A program made the position numbers and the translations under genes. The notes beneath the pieces are model-generated. The model was not told the origin of the DNA. It saw nothing but the letters and a program-made list of their open reading frames with translations, and searched no databases. Below are positions 1-9,200 of a DNA stretch of 64,000 nt, piece by piece. The stretch's first letter is position 1. Each line of letters begins with the position of its first letter. The stretch comes from Kribbella flavida DSM 17836 (lineage in GTDB: Bacteria; Actinomycetota; Actinomycetes; Propionibacteriales; Kribbellaceae), in contig NC_013729.1 of NCBI RefSeq assembly GCF_000024345.1, forward strand, positions 4,402,001 through 4,466,000, given 5' to 3'.

Positions 1-541
1 CCTCTACGACAAGGACGGGCGTCGACCGGAGCAGCCGTTCCAGCAAGCGGCGTCCGGCCTCGCGGTCACGGACCAGGTAGGTGTCCCGGCTGGATTCTCC
101 TCGGCTGGGCTTCAGCACGGCCGGCAGCCCGACCTCGTCGCAGGCGGGCGCCCAGTCCTCGATCCGGGTGAGCCGGCAGCATCGAGCCGAATCGACCCCT
201 GACTCCGCCAGCCGCTGCCGCTGCGCGTACTTGTCGGTGACGAGCTCGGCCACCTGAGGTGAGTGCCCGGGCAGCTGCCAGCGGTCAGCCAGCTGGGCCG
301 TGGCCCTGAGCATCCGTTCGCTGAAGGTCACCACGGCGTCCGGACGTGGGCTCTGTGCCGCGTCCTGGAGGGACCGCACTTCGCCCAGAGCGCGCAGTAC
401 CGGTAAGGCTTCCTGCACGTGGTCCGACGCCGGCACGACGAACACCAGCTCGGCGAAGGAGCGCAAACTGCGGGCGATGTCGAACGGCAGCACCGCCCCA
501 CTGTCGTAGACGACGGCCACTGTCTGCTTCGGGGCAGTCAT
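1..541 (-). CDS. ATP-grasp family ligase, C-terminal part outside the window
   Basis: I translated 180 codons from an ATG whose first three bases form an ATGA overlap with the stop of the MbtH gene; the frame stays open to the window edge. The N-terminal part has a pre-ATP-grasp character. It is followed by a segment with LVTDKYAQRQRLAESGV and then LPAVLKPSRGESS, which resembles the start of an ATP-grasp domain with its nucleotide-binding lysine. Enzymes of this fold join a carboxylate to an amine or thiol through an acyl-phosphate. Co-translation with MbtH in an NRPS cluster suggests it adds or tailors an amino-acid unit. The substrate cannot be told because the catalytic half is missing. 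The cluster therefore continues to the left of the window. Confidence 0.75.
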   Translation of the reverse strand, partial: MTAPKQTVAVVYDSGAVLPFDIARSLRSFAELVFVVPASDHVQEALPVLRALGEVRSLQDAAQSPRPDAVVTFSERMLRATAQLADRWQLPGHSPQVAELVTDKYAQRQRLAESGVDSARCCRLTRIEDWAPACDEVGLPAVLKPSRGESSRDTYLVRDREAGRRLLERLLRSTPVLVVE

Positions 542-744
542 TGCTCGTCGGCCGCCGTCAGTGTGCGCCGAAGACTCAACGGGCGCAGGTCCGTCCAGGT
601 CCGCTCGATGTACTCCAGGCAGTCCTCCTCCGACCCGCTGATCCCGACCTCGGCCCAGCCCGGCGGCAGGTCCCGGCCGAGCGGCCAGATCGAGTACTGC
701 TGCTCGTCGTTGCGAACGACGGTGCGCCGGCTGTTGCTGGTCAT
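538..744 (-). CDS. MbtH-like protein
   Basis: This 68-residue protein has the MbtH family pattern: NDEQQYSIWP near the N terminus, PPGW in the middle and the C-terminal ECLEYIERTWTDLRPLSLR-type stretch. MbtH proteins bind adenylation domains of NRPSs and are often needed for their folding or activity. The start is supported by an AGGAGG six bases upstream. Its stop overlaps the start of the ATP-grasp gene (ATGA), so the two are probably co-translated. It is separated from the upstream NRPS genes by the oppositely oriented GNAT gene, so it likely has its own promoter in the 35 bp between the two starts. It is the only MbtH gene seen and may serve all A domains of the cluster. Confidence 0.95.
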   Translation of the reverse strand: MTSNSRRTVVRNDEQQYSIWPLGRDLPPGWAEVGISGSEEDCLEYIERTWTDLRPLSLRRTLTAADEQ

Positions 745-779
745 CTCGCCTCCTGGCTGTCTCGTGAGAGCATGTCCGG

Positions 780-1349
780 GTGGATCTTGTGGTGGAGCCG
801 GTGAACGCGACCCGCTGGGAAGATTTGGCCGATCTCTTCGGCCCCAACGGCACCTACCGCGGGTGCTGGTGCCAGACCTGGCGCCTGACCAGCAAGGAGT
901 TCACCGCCAACGGGAACGCCGGCAACCGGGCCGCGCTCGAGTCGCTGGTGAAGTCCGGACAGCAGGTCGGCCTGATCGGGTACGCCGACGGCAAGCCGGC
1001 GACGTGGTGCTCGGTGGCTCCGCGCCCGACGTTCCCGAAGGTCATCCGGTCGACCACGATCGCCCCGCCCGACCCCGAGGACGACTCGGTCTGGTCGATC
1101 GTGTGCTTCTTCGTCCGCGCCGGCTTCCGCCGCAAGGGCCTGCTGGACCCGATGCTTGCGGCGGCCGTCGAGGCAGCCCGGAAAGGCGGCGCCCGCGCCA
1201 TCGAGGGCTACCCGGTGGACACCGAAGGCGGCAGCAAGCCGGGTGCGCTGTACACCGGCACCATCGAACTGTACGTGCGCAACGGTTTCACCGAAGTCGT
1301 CCGCCCCTCCTCCGGCCGTCGCGTCGTGATGCGACGAGAGCTCGACTGA
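780..1349 (+). CDS. GNAT family N-acetyltransferase (paralogue 1)
   Basis: This 189-residue protein has the GNAT core: a GCWCQTWR segment near residue 30, a central beta-strand WSIVCFFV and an acetyl-CoA loop region RAGFRRKGLLDPML. It is followed by EGYP and a C-terminal strand with RRVVMRREL. The predicted start is GTG. It is clearly related to the GNAT encoded at 15516-16082, sharing VDATRW-like N termini, the CWC motif, the EGYPV segment and the SGRRVV end. It lies on the opposite strand inside the leftward NRPS genes, divergent from MbtH and convergent with the A-domain gene, 14 bp apart. Its role could be acetylation of an intermediate or self-protection; the sequence does not decide. 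Confidence 0.85.
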   Translation: MDLVVEPVNATRWEDLADLFGPNGTYRGCWCQTWRLTSKEFTANGNAGNRAALESLVKSGQQVGLIGYADGKPATWCSVAPRPTFPKVIRSTTIAPPDPEDDSVWSIVCFFVRAGFRRKGLLDPMLAAAVEAARKGGARAIEGYPVDTEGGSKPGALYTGTIELYVRNGFTEVVRPSSGRRVVMRRELD

Positions 1350-1363
1350 CCCGCCCCGGCCTC

Positions 1364-2899
1364 TCATGCGTTCGCTCCGAACACCGGAGCGGGCAGGGCT
1401 CGATGATCGATCTTGCCGCTGCTCGTCAACGGAAGCGCGGGCAGCACTGTCGTCACCGCCGGGATCACCGAACTCACCAGCCGCTGGGTCAGCCGGGCCC
1501 GCAGCCGGCGCTGATCGATCGTCACCCCGTCGCGCGCCGCGACGTACGCCACCAGGCGCTTGCGACCGTCCGCGTCGACCCACACCGTGACGTACGCCTG
1601 CGCGACCTGGGGGTCACACATCAGCGCCGCCTCCACCTCGCCGGGCTCGATCCGGACACCGTGCAGCTTGACCTGACGATCGATGCGGTCGAGGAAGACG
1701 AGTCGCCCGTCCGGTAGTCGCCGGATCCGGTCGCCCGTGCGGTAGAGCCGAGCGCCCGGTTCGGTACCGAACGGGTCGGGGACAAAAGCCTTCGCCGTCT
1801 GCCCCGGACGGTTGAGATAGCCGTAGGCGAGCCCGGTCCCACCGATCACCAGCTCGCCGGGAACGCCGTCGGGCACCGGATCGAGGTGCTCGTCCACGAC
1901 GTACGCGACGTGGTTCGCGATCGGCAACCCGATCGGTGGAGACGTGTCCCACTCGCCGTCGCAGTCATGCGTGATCATCGTGACCGTGCACTCGGTCGGG
2001 CCGTAGCCGTTGACGAATCGGCGTCCCTGGTTCCACGCGTTGACGAGCGCGCCGGGGTACGCCTCTCCCCCGACGAACACCACCCGCAGGGCGGGTAGCC
2101 GGGCCGGATCGAGCATGCCGAGCACGGCCGGCGGCAGGTCGGCGACGGTGATCCGCTCGTCTTCGAGCAGCCGCTGCAGACGCCGCACGTTCAGCCGATC
2201 GGCATCTGTGGCGACCTGGATCCGGGCGCCCGTGAGCAGGGCACCGAAAACGTCGAAGATCGACACGTCGAACACCGAGGCGGCGAAGGCGACGATCCGG
2301 TCAGCGGGGGTCAGCTGGAACAGCTGCTCGACCGCGGCCACGAAGGCGACGACGGCCCGGTGCGAGACGACCACCCCCTTCGGAGTGCCCGTGCTGCCCG
2401 AGGTGTAGAGAACGTAGGCGACGTCGTCGCCGGACAGCTGCTCGACCGGGCGCCCGCCGGATCCGTCCGCCGATCGGGTCGCCACCCGAGCAATGCCGCC
2501 GTAGACCTCAGCCTCCAGATCGTCGGTGACGATCGCGCAGGGCGTCGCGTCACCGAGGATCGTACGGACCCGGTCGGCCGGCATGCTGCGCTCGAGCGGG
2601 ACGAACGCCGCACCGGCCCGGAGGATTCCGAGCATCGCCACCACCAGCCAGGGATCGCGCCGTACGGCGAACGCGACCCGCTCGCCGCGGCGTACGCCGA
2701 CCGACCGCAACCGGTCCGCCAGGTCGGCCGACGCGGCATCGAGTTCGGCGTAGGTCAACATTTCGGGGCCTGCAGCAACGGCGATGGCCAGGGGATCGCG
2801 GGCGACCTGTTCGGCGAACCGCTCCGGGATCGACCGGTCCGCGAACGGGAGCCGATGCCCCTGCCGGCGCCGCTCGTTGTCCAGCACCTCGGCCGTCAT
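1364..2899 (-). CDS. Stand-alone NRPS adenylation domain
   Basis: This 511-residue protein is a single A domain without a carrier domain. Visible core motifs are YVLYTSGSTGTPKG (A3), NGYGPTEC (A5), YRTGD (A7), KLHGVRIEPGE (A8) and the C-terminal SSGKIDHRALP with the catalytic lysine (A10). By aligning to GrsA by eye I read the specificity positions as D-V-F-D-F-G-G-V-T(-K). The same reading comes from the A domain in 24094-27291. Asp at the fourth position occurs in some signatures for basic amino acids, but I cannot name the substrate. The ATG overlaps the stop of the C-PCP gene (ATGA), so it is co-translated with that gene and presumably loads that PCP or the free PCP in trans. Confidence 0.93.
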   Translation of the reverse strand: MTAEVLDNERRRQGHRLPFADRSIPERFAEQVARDPLAIAVAAGPEMLTYAELDAASADLADRLRSVGVRRGERVAFAVRRDPWLVVAMLGILRAGAAFVPLERSMPADRVRTILGDATPCAIVTDDLEAEVYGGIARVATRSADGSGGRPVEQLSGDDVAYVLYTSGSTGTPKGVVVSHRAVVAFVAAVEQLFQLTPADRIVAFAASVFDVSIFDVFGALLTGARIQVATDADRLNVRRLQRLLEDERITVADLPPAVLGMLDPARLPALRVVFVGGEAYPGALVNAWNQGRRFVNGYGPTECTVTMITHDCDGEWDTSPPIGLPIANHVAYVVDEHLDPVPDGVPGELVIGGTGLAYGYLNRPGQTAKAFVPDPFGTEPGARLYRTGDRIRRLPDGRLVFLDRIDRQVKLHGVRIEPGEVEAALMCDPQVAQAYVTVWVDADGRKRLVAYVAARDGVTIDQRRLRARLTQRLVSSVIPAVTTVLPALPLTSSGKIDHRALPAPVFGANA

Positions 2900-4548
2900 C
2901 GGGTCTCCCGGGCTGCGAGCTCCTGCGCGAGCCGATCGACCTCGTCCACGTCGAGGCTCGCGACCTGCGCCTCGAGCAGTTCCTCCACCAGAACGGCTTG
3001 CGCCGCGATGGTCGGCCGCTCCATCAGGTCCGCGATCCGGACCGGCGCACCGAAGAGCTCGGACAGCCGCACGGCGAGCTTCGCCACCAGCAGCGAATGA
3101 CCGCCGAGGCCGAAGAAGGACATCTCCACTCCCTCGACCTCCAGCCCCAGCAGCCCCGACCACGCGGCCGCCAACTCCTTCTCCAGCATGGTGGTCGGCG
3201 GCGCTCCCGCATCCTGCTCGAGCCACGTCACCGTGGGCACGTCGCGGTCAGGTCGCAGGGCATCGGGAAGCTCCACCGGTGTCCACGGCAGCTCGTCCAC
3301 ACGGCGATCGAGATCGCTCAACGCCGGCCCGAGCCCCGCGGCGAACCCGGCGGCCAGCTGCTGGACGAGCTCGGCGTCGTCCGCCTCCCGGTGCGCCCAC
3401 TCCATCAGCATGCCCGTCTCGGTACGTCCGATCGCGACCATCAGCGGCAGCGTCGGCAGTCCAGGCGCCTCGAGATCGAACACACTTGTCTGCAGTCCAG
3501 GCAGGTCGAGGGCCGGCAGCTCGGCCTGCTGAAAAGTGAGCGAGACCTGGAGCAGCGGGTCGTCCGCGCTCCGCCCGTACGACCGTGCCAGCAGTTCGTA
3601 CGGGAGATCCCGAGTCGCCAACGTGCCGAGAACGGCGGCACGCTCCTGAGCGAGCAGCTCGCGCACGGTGACCGCGTCGCTGACGTCGACCCGGCTGACG
3701 ACGAGGTTGACGAAGTAGCCGATGAGATCCTGATACTCAGGTCGCGTGCGGGCCGAGACCGGCGTGCCGAGCAGCACCGCCGGTACCCCGACCGCCCCGG
3801 CCCACCAGCTGCGGAAGAGCGCCGCGAACACGATGTACGGCGTCAGCCGGCAGCTGCGCGCCACGTCGAGAACACGGTCCACGACCTCGTCCGGAAGCTG
3901 AAGGCGCTGAAGTCCGCCACCGGCGGACCCTGACCGGTTCGACAGCGGGACCGGCGGCGGTTCGCCGACGGCCTCCCGGGCCTTGGCGAGCAGGCTGTCC
4001 AAACGCTCTCCACTGAGCTCGTCCCGCAGACGTTGCGCGATCTCGCCGTACTGCAACGACAACGCCGGCAGCGTCGGCCCGTCGCCGGTGACAGCCTGCC
4101 GGTACAAGGCTTCGAGCTCGCGCGCGAAGACGGCACCGGATTCGGCGTCCCAGACGATGTGATGCCGAACGACCAGCAGGACGTGGTCGTGCTCGGACAG
4201 CCGGTACACCCTGACGCGCACCGGACGATCGCGCGTCAGGTCGAAGCCCCTCCGCACCTCGTCCACGCAGGTGCTGCGAACCTGCCCCGGATCACCGGCC
4301 AGGTCCACCAGGTCGAAGTCGGGCTCGGCGTCGTGGTCGACCTCTTGGACGCACGTCTCGCCGCCGAAGTGAAACGTGCTGCGCAGGACAGCGTGCCGGG
4401 CCGTCACCTCTGCGAACGACCGACGCAGCGCCGGAACGTCGAGTGGCCCGGTGACGCGCACACTCAACGCCGGCGCGGCCAACGCCGCAGGGCCCAGCAG
4501 CTGGTCGACGAGCCACAACTGCTCCTGTCCGAACGACAACGGGTACAT
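2896..4548 (-). CDS. NRPS condensation domain plus peptidyl carrier protein
   Basis: This 550-residue protein has a C domain (about residues 1-430) with the catalytic motif HHIVWDA at 129-135. The second histidine and the aspartate are intact, and the usual glycine is alanine. The PCP at about 455-530 contains FFGLGGHSLL with the phosphopantetheine serine. There is no A domain; the next gene, overlapping by four bases, supplies one. The start is supported by a GGAG upstream, and it sits 29 bp after the free PCP gene. With its neighbours it rebuilds a C-A-T module from separate polypeptides. The C-terminal tail after the PCP is acidic and may be a docking region. Confidence 0.93.
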   Translation of the reverse strand: MYPLSFGQEQLWLVDQLLGPAALAAPALSVRVTGPLDVPALRRSFAEVTARHAVLRSTFHFGGETCVQEVDHDAEPDFDLVDLAGDPGQVRSTCVDEVRRGFDLTRDRPVRVRVYRLSEHDHVLLVVRHHIVWDAESGAVFARELEALYRQAVTGDGPTLPALSLQYGEIAQRLRDELSGERLDSLLAKAREAVGEPPPVPLSNRSGSAGGGLQRLQLPDEVVDRVLDVARSCRLTPYIVFAALFRSWWAGAVGVPAVLLGTPVSARTRPEYQDLIGYFVNLVVSRVDVSDAVTVRELLAQERAAVLGTLATRDLPYELLARSYGRSADDPLLQVSLTFQQAELPALDLPGLQTSVFDLEAPGLPTLPLMVAIGRTETGMLMEWAHREADDAELVQQLAAGFAAGLGPALSDLDRRVDELPWTPVELPDALRPDRDVPTVTWLEQDAGAPPTTMLEKELAAAWSGLLGLEVEGVEMSFFGLGGHSLLVAKLAVRLSELFGAPVRIADLMERPTIAAQAVLVEELLEAQVASLDVDEVDRLAQELAARETR

Positions 4549-4577
4549 CGCGATCAGCTCCGGTCCACGGGTCGGAT

Positions 4578-4862
4578 TCAGGAGGCCGCTTGGACGCGAC
4601 CGGCGGCGAGCTCCCGCTCGACGATCTGCGCCAGCCGGCGCAGGGTGGGCGCTTCGAAGAACTCGGCCACGTCGATGTCGACCCGGCAGTGATCCTGCGC
4701 AGCTGTGACGACGCGCATCAGATCGATGCTGTCGGCACCCAGCGCGAAGAAGTCGTCATCGGCACCGACCTGGGCGTCGCCGAGCACCGGCCGGTAGCAG
4801 TGCCGGCGGAGGTCGTCGAGCAGTGCGTCGGCGCTGGTCGCTTCGGTGGAGAGATCTGTCAT
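4578..4862 (-). CDS. Free-standing peptidyl carrier protein
   Basis: This is a 94-residue carrier protein with DDFFALGADSIDLMR; Ser45 is the predicted phosphopantetheine site. The LGADS form of the motif differs from the LGGHS or LGGNS forms in the other PCPs of the cluster and is common in carrier proteins that work in trans. I chose the ATG that overlaps the upstream stop as ATGA rather than the longer open frame. It lies between a free C domain and a C-PCP protein, so it probably presents an aminoacyl or peptidyl group to one or both C domains. Its loading A domain could be the 1364-2899 protein or the A domain of the 6290-9805 protein, whose own carrier lacks the serine. Confidence 0.92.
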   Translation of the reverse strand: MTDLSTEATSADALLDDLRRHCYRPVLGDAQVGADDDFFALGADSIDLMRVVTAAQDHCRVDIDVAEFFEAPTLRRLAQIVERELAAGRVQAAS

Positions 4863-6280
4863 CGCGTTTCCGTCCGATCGGTTGGCGAGTGCTGGGGCTG
4901 GTGCTGCTCGCCGCACAACTCGGCGAGCAGCTCGGCGAACTCGACGGCGTAGCCGCGCATCGTGCTCTCCTCGTACTGGTCGACCGGGTACCGAACGGCG
5001 AGCTCCAGCTCGTCGTCCCGGTCGAGCACGGTGAACGACACGTACGGCACGCCGCCCGAGAGCGGCAGCACCGTCGACTCGATCACCAGGCTGCTGTTCA
5101 GAGACAGGGTTCGGCCGACGGACTCCACGGGCAGGAAGGTCAGCATCGTGTCGAACAACGGGTTGTCGAACGGGCCGCGAGCGCCGCCGACGGCCTCGAC
5201 CATGCGGGCGAACGGCACGTCACGACGACGCAGCCCGTGGTTGAGCGTGTGGTGGGCCGCAGTGACTGCGTCGCCGTAGGGAAGGTCTGGATCGGCCGGC
5301 AGACGGATCGGCAGCGTGTTCAGGAAGTAGCCGATCAGCCGGTCGGCGCCTTCCTGCTCGCGACAGGAGACCGGCGTGCCGAAGACAACGTCGGAAGCCT
5401 CGGTGTAGCGGCCGAGGAACCGGGCGAAGGCAGCCGCGACCGCGGCGAAGCGAGTGACGCCTCTGGCGGCCGCCAGCGACCGGAGCGCCTCGGACGCGCC
5501 GTACGGCAAGGACTGCCGTAAGACGGCACCCGGAAGCACCAGGCGCGCACCTGCTGGACGATCGGTCGGCAGCGCCACCGAAGCGCCCCCGGCAAGCGCG
5601 CCTGCCCAGTACCGGACCCCCTCGTCGAGGTCCTCGGCAGTGGCCCGCTCGGCCACATCGCCGCATTGGGCGGACAACAACGGCAGCACCGGGAGTTCTC
5701 CGGTAGCGGTGATCGCGGTGTAGGCCTGGCCGAGCTCGGACTCCAGGACCGCCGACCCGTGCTCGTCGATCGCAACGTGATGGAACACGATCAGGAGCAG
5801 GTACCGCTGCGGCGCGTACCGGCAGACGTGCACGCGGAACAGCGGTCCTGTCGACAGATCGAACGGCAGGTCGGCCTGCCGATTCAGCAGATCCAGCGCC
5901 TCCACGCGGTCCGCCGCGACGTCGTACCCGATCTCGACCGGCGCTGGGTCGCCGACCACCTGGAACAGGTCGGTGCCGTCGACCTCGAAGGTGGTCCGCA
6001 GCATCTCGTGCCGAGCCACGACGCACTCGAGGCTCCGGCGGAGGATCCGCAGGTCGAGAGGACCTCGCACGTCGTAACACATCGGTACGTGGTGCGCGGC
6101 GTTGGCCGGCGCCAGTCGCCACAGGAACCACTGGGCGTGCTGTGTCGGCAGCGCCCGGAAGCGGCGTGGCCGCTCGGCGGCGACGGCCGTCTCGGACCGC
6201 GGCTTGCGGCTGCGGTGCAGGATTTCACGACGCTCGTCGGCGGGCAGGGCCAGCAGACGTTCCATCAGATCGGCGGCCAT
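4859..6280 (-). CDS. Stand-alone NRPS condensation domain
   Basis: This 473-residue protein has the C-domain fold from end to end. It carries PMCYDVRGPLD, RHEMLRTTF, the active-site motif HHVAIDE at 167-173 (His-His and Asp present, Gly replaced by Glu), GTPVSCRE and the NPLFDTMLTF region. An arginine-rich segment of about 40 residues precedes the fold. It makes a peptide bond between two carrier-bound substrates, here probably using the PCP translated directly after it (ATGA overlap). It starts ten bases after the stop of the degenerate NRPS gene, with GAGGAAA as ribosome binding site. Confidence 0.92.
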   Translation of the reverse strand: MAADLMERLLALPADERREILHRSRKPRSETAVAAERPRRFRALPTQHAQWFLWRLAPANAAHHVPMCYDVRGPLDLRILRRSLECVVARHEMLRTTFEVDGTDLFQVVGDPAPVEIGYDVAADRVEALDLLNRQADLPFDLSTGPLFRVHVCRYAPQRYLLLIVFHHVAIDEHGSAVLESELGQAYTAITATGELPVLPLLSAQCGDVAERATAEDLDEGVRYWAGALAGGASVALPTDRPAGARLVLPGAVLRQSLPYGASEALRSLAAARGVTRFAAVAAAFARFLGRYTEASDVVFGTPVSCREQEGADRLIGYFLNTLPIRLPADPDLPYGDAVTAAHHTLNHGLRRRDVPFARMVEAVGGARGPFDNPLFDTMLTFLPVESVGRTLSLNSSLVIESTVLPLSGGVPYVSFTVLDRDDELELAVRYPVDQYEESTMRGYAVEFAELLAELCGEQHQPQHSPTDRTETR

Positions 6281-6289
6281 CGCTTTTCC

Positions 6290-9200
6290 TCACTCCACGG
6301 CTGCCGCGAGGGCAGCAAGTCGTCGGGGCACGTCGACGTGTGCGGGCAGGCGGGCAACCATGACCTGTCCGGCCGTACGCCATTGCTCCAGCCATTCCAC
6401 CGGTTCGTCGAGAGCTGCGTAGGCGATCGGTCCGGTCCGCGGAGGAATCGCCGGCGCCGGTCCGCCGACGACGAGGACCGGCAGGGTCAGTCCGGCTCGC
6501 TGCGCCAGCTCGTCGCGCAGGGCCAGCGCGGCCCCGGCACCGTCGCCCGTTGCGACGAGGACGTCCGCCGAACGCGACGCCAGGACGGCCACCGGGTCGT
6601 CGACGGCCGGATCGAGCATGCCGACAGGGCGCTGCGCGTCACCGGCGAGCCGTTCGGCCAGGTCCCGGCCCGGTTCATCGGAGGCGACAACCACCAGCGC
6701 GGATTCCGCTGATGCGTCGGTCAACCAGCGGATCGATCCGGTCGGCGCGGCAGGACCGGCCGCGCGCGCTTGGCGAAGCCGCTGTGCCAGGGCGGTGCTG
6801 GTCGAGGCGTCCAAGAAGGTGCGAAGCCGAAGATCGAGTCCGAGCTCGCAGCGAGCGAGGTGCCGCACCAGAGCTGCCCGGGCGAGATTGCCGCCGAGCG
6901 CGAAGAAGTCGCCGCCGCCGATCTGGTCGTTCTCGAGGACCCGTGCCCAGGCGCCGACCACCCAGGCCTCGTCCGGGTCGGTGAGATCGGACTCGGAGAT
7001 GTCCGGCTGGGGCGGCCGCAGCCGCGACAGCGCGGCCCGATCGATCTTGCCGTTCACCTGCACGGGCATCGGGTCCACGATGCCGAACGCCGAGGGGACC
7101 ATGACGGCGGGAAGCCGGTCGGCCGCCAGCGTCCGGATCTCCTGGCGCAGCCGGGCCGGCCGCGTGCCGTGCCGCAGCTGCAGGTAGGCGACGATGCGGC
7201 GGGCGTCGGCCTGGCCGGTGACGTCGACCGCAGCCAGCTCGACGTCGGCGTGCGAGGCCAGCACCGCCTCGATCTCCCCCGGCTCGATCCGGTGCCCGCG
7301 GATCTTGACCTGCCGGTCGTTCCGGCCGTGCAGCTCGAGCCGGCCGTCCGACCGCCATCGGGCCAGGTCCCCGGATCGGTAGATCCGGGTGCCGGGCACG
7401 TCGAGGTCGGGCACGAACTGACGCGCGGTCAGTGCCGGCCGGCCGACGTACCCGCGCGCCACGCCCGCGCCGCCGATGCAGAGCTCGCCGACGACGCCCG
7501 GCGGCACCGGCCGCAGGTCAGCGTCCAGGATCCGCAACCAGGTCCTCGGCAGCGGGCGTCCGAGTGGAAGGATTCCCGGCTGGTTGCCCGGCTGGATCGG
7601 CTGGCAGGCGGTGTACATCGTCGTCTCCGTCGGCCCGTAGGTGTGCCAGAACGACTTCGTGCAGGCCGTCAGTCGCGCCGCCAGCATCGGCGGCACGACA
7701 TCGCCGCCGCACGACACGGTCAGCTCGGGCGCCCCGGACCAGCCGCACAGGAACAACATCTGCCAGGTCAACGGCGTCGCCTGAACGATGTCCGGCTGCC
7801 ATCGGTCGAAGGCCGCGATCAACGCCTGACCGTCGCGCGCCTCGGCGCGGGACGCGATCACCGTTTCGCCGCCGGAGACCAGAGCGAGGAACAGCTCCAG
7901 CATGGCGATGTCGAACGAGATCGTCGTCACGGCCAGCAGCCGCTGACCGTGTCCGACCCGCATCAGCTCCCGGGTGGCCCACAGATTGTTCGCGAGACCG
8001 CCGTGCGTCACCCCGACGCCCTTGGGACGTCCGGTCGACCCGGAGGTGTACAGGAGGTAGGCGAGGGCGTCGGGGTGAACGGGCGGCCGCACCGCACGCT
8101 CAGCCGGCGGTACGACGAGCTCGGAGACGTCCAGGTGCTTGACCTCGGGCAAGTCGAGCCGGCCTTCGCCGGCGGTCACGACCAGCGCTACGCCGGCATC
8201 GCTGAGCACGTAACGGACACGATCGACCGGGTGCTCGGGGTCCAGCGGCACGCAGATGTGACCTGCCTTCAGCACGCCCCAGATCACCGCCGGCAGCTCC
8301 ACTGCCCGAGGCAGCAGCAGTCCTATCGGTGTCTCGGGCGGCAGCTGGAGACCTGCGAGGTTGCCGGCCACCGCGTCACTGACGGCGGCCAGCTCCGCAT
8401 ACGTCTGCTGCGAGTCGTCATGCCGGACGGCGACGGCGTCAGGCGTGGAGCCGACCCACACCCCGATCTGTTCGCCCAGCGACTTCGGGCGCCGCAGCGC
8501 GACGTTCCACCCTTCGACCTCGGCGAGGTGGCGGCGGTCCGCCGCAGTGAGCAGTTCGATGGTGGAGACAGGCTGGGTCGCGTCGCGGAGCGCATCGACC
8601 AGCAGCACGGTGAAGCGGGCCGCGAGTGCTTCAACCGTCGCGACGTCCAGAACGCTGTCCGAGAATCTCCAGCTGAGCTGCGCGATCCCGTCGACCACCG
8701 AAAGTTGGACGTCGAGCTCGAACTCGGAGCGCCGTACCGGGACCTCGACGGTCTCCGCGGCGAGGCCACCCCACGTTCCTTCGGGCGAGGATGCGGCGAC
8801 CGAGAACGTCACCTGCACGAGCGAGTTGGACAGCAGGTCCGACTCCGGCCGCAGTGCGCGGGACAGCAAGGACAACGACAGACCCGTTCGGGATCGGTCG
8901 GCCGAATGTCCCGTGGCCTCGGCCATGACGGCGTCACGGAAGGCCGGATCGCCGGCCAGGTCGAGCCTGGCCGGAAGCAGGGTGTCAGGTGAGCAGGCAG
9001 TCAGCTCCGCCCCGGGCGGGATGCCGATCAACAGGTCCGCCTGCCGCGTGTGCCGGTACAGCAGCACGCGCAAACCGGCCAGCAGGATCGTCGGCCACGG
9101 CACATCGAGTTCGTCGGCGAGCGACTCGGCCCCGCTGACCAGCTCTCGCGGCAGAGCGCTCCGCACCGCATCGCCTGTCCCGACCCGCCATCCCCCCGCC

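Noticed and set aside
2896-2899. Break between the C-PCP and A genes as a frameshift in one NRPS gene
   Set aside because: The junction is a clean ATGA overlap and the order C-PCP-A is not that of a normal module, so separate genes are more likely.
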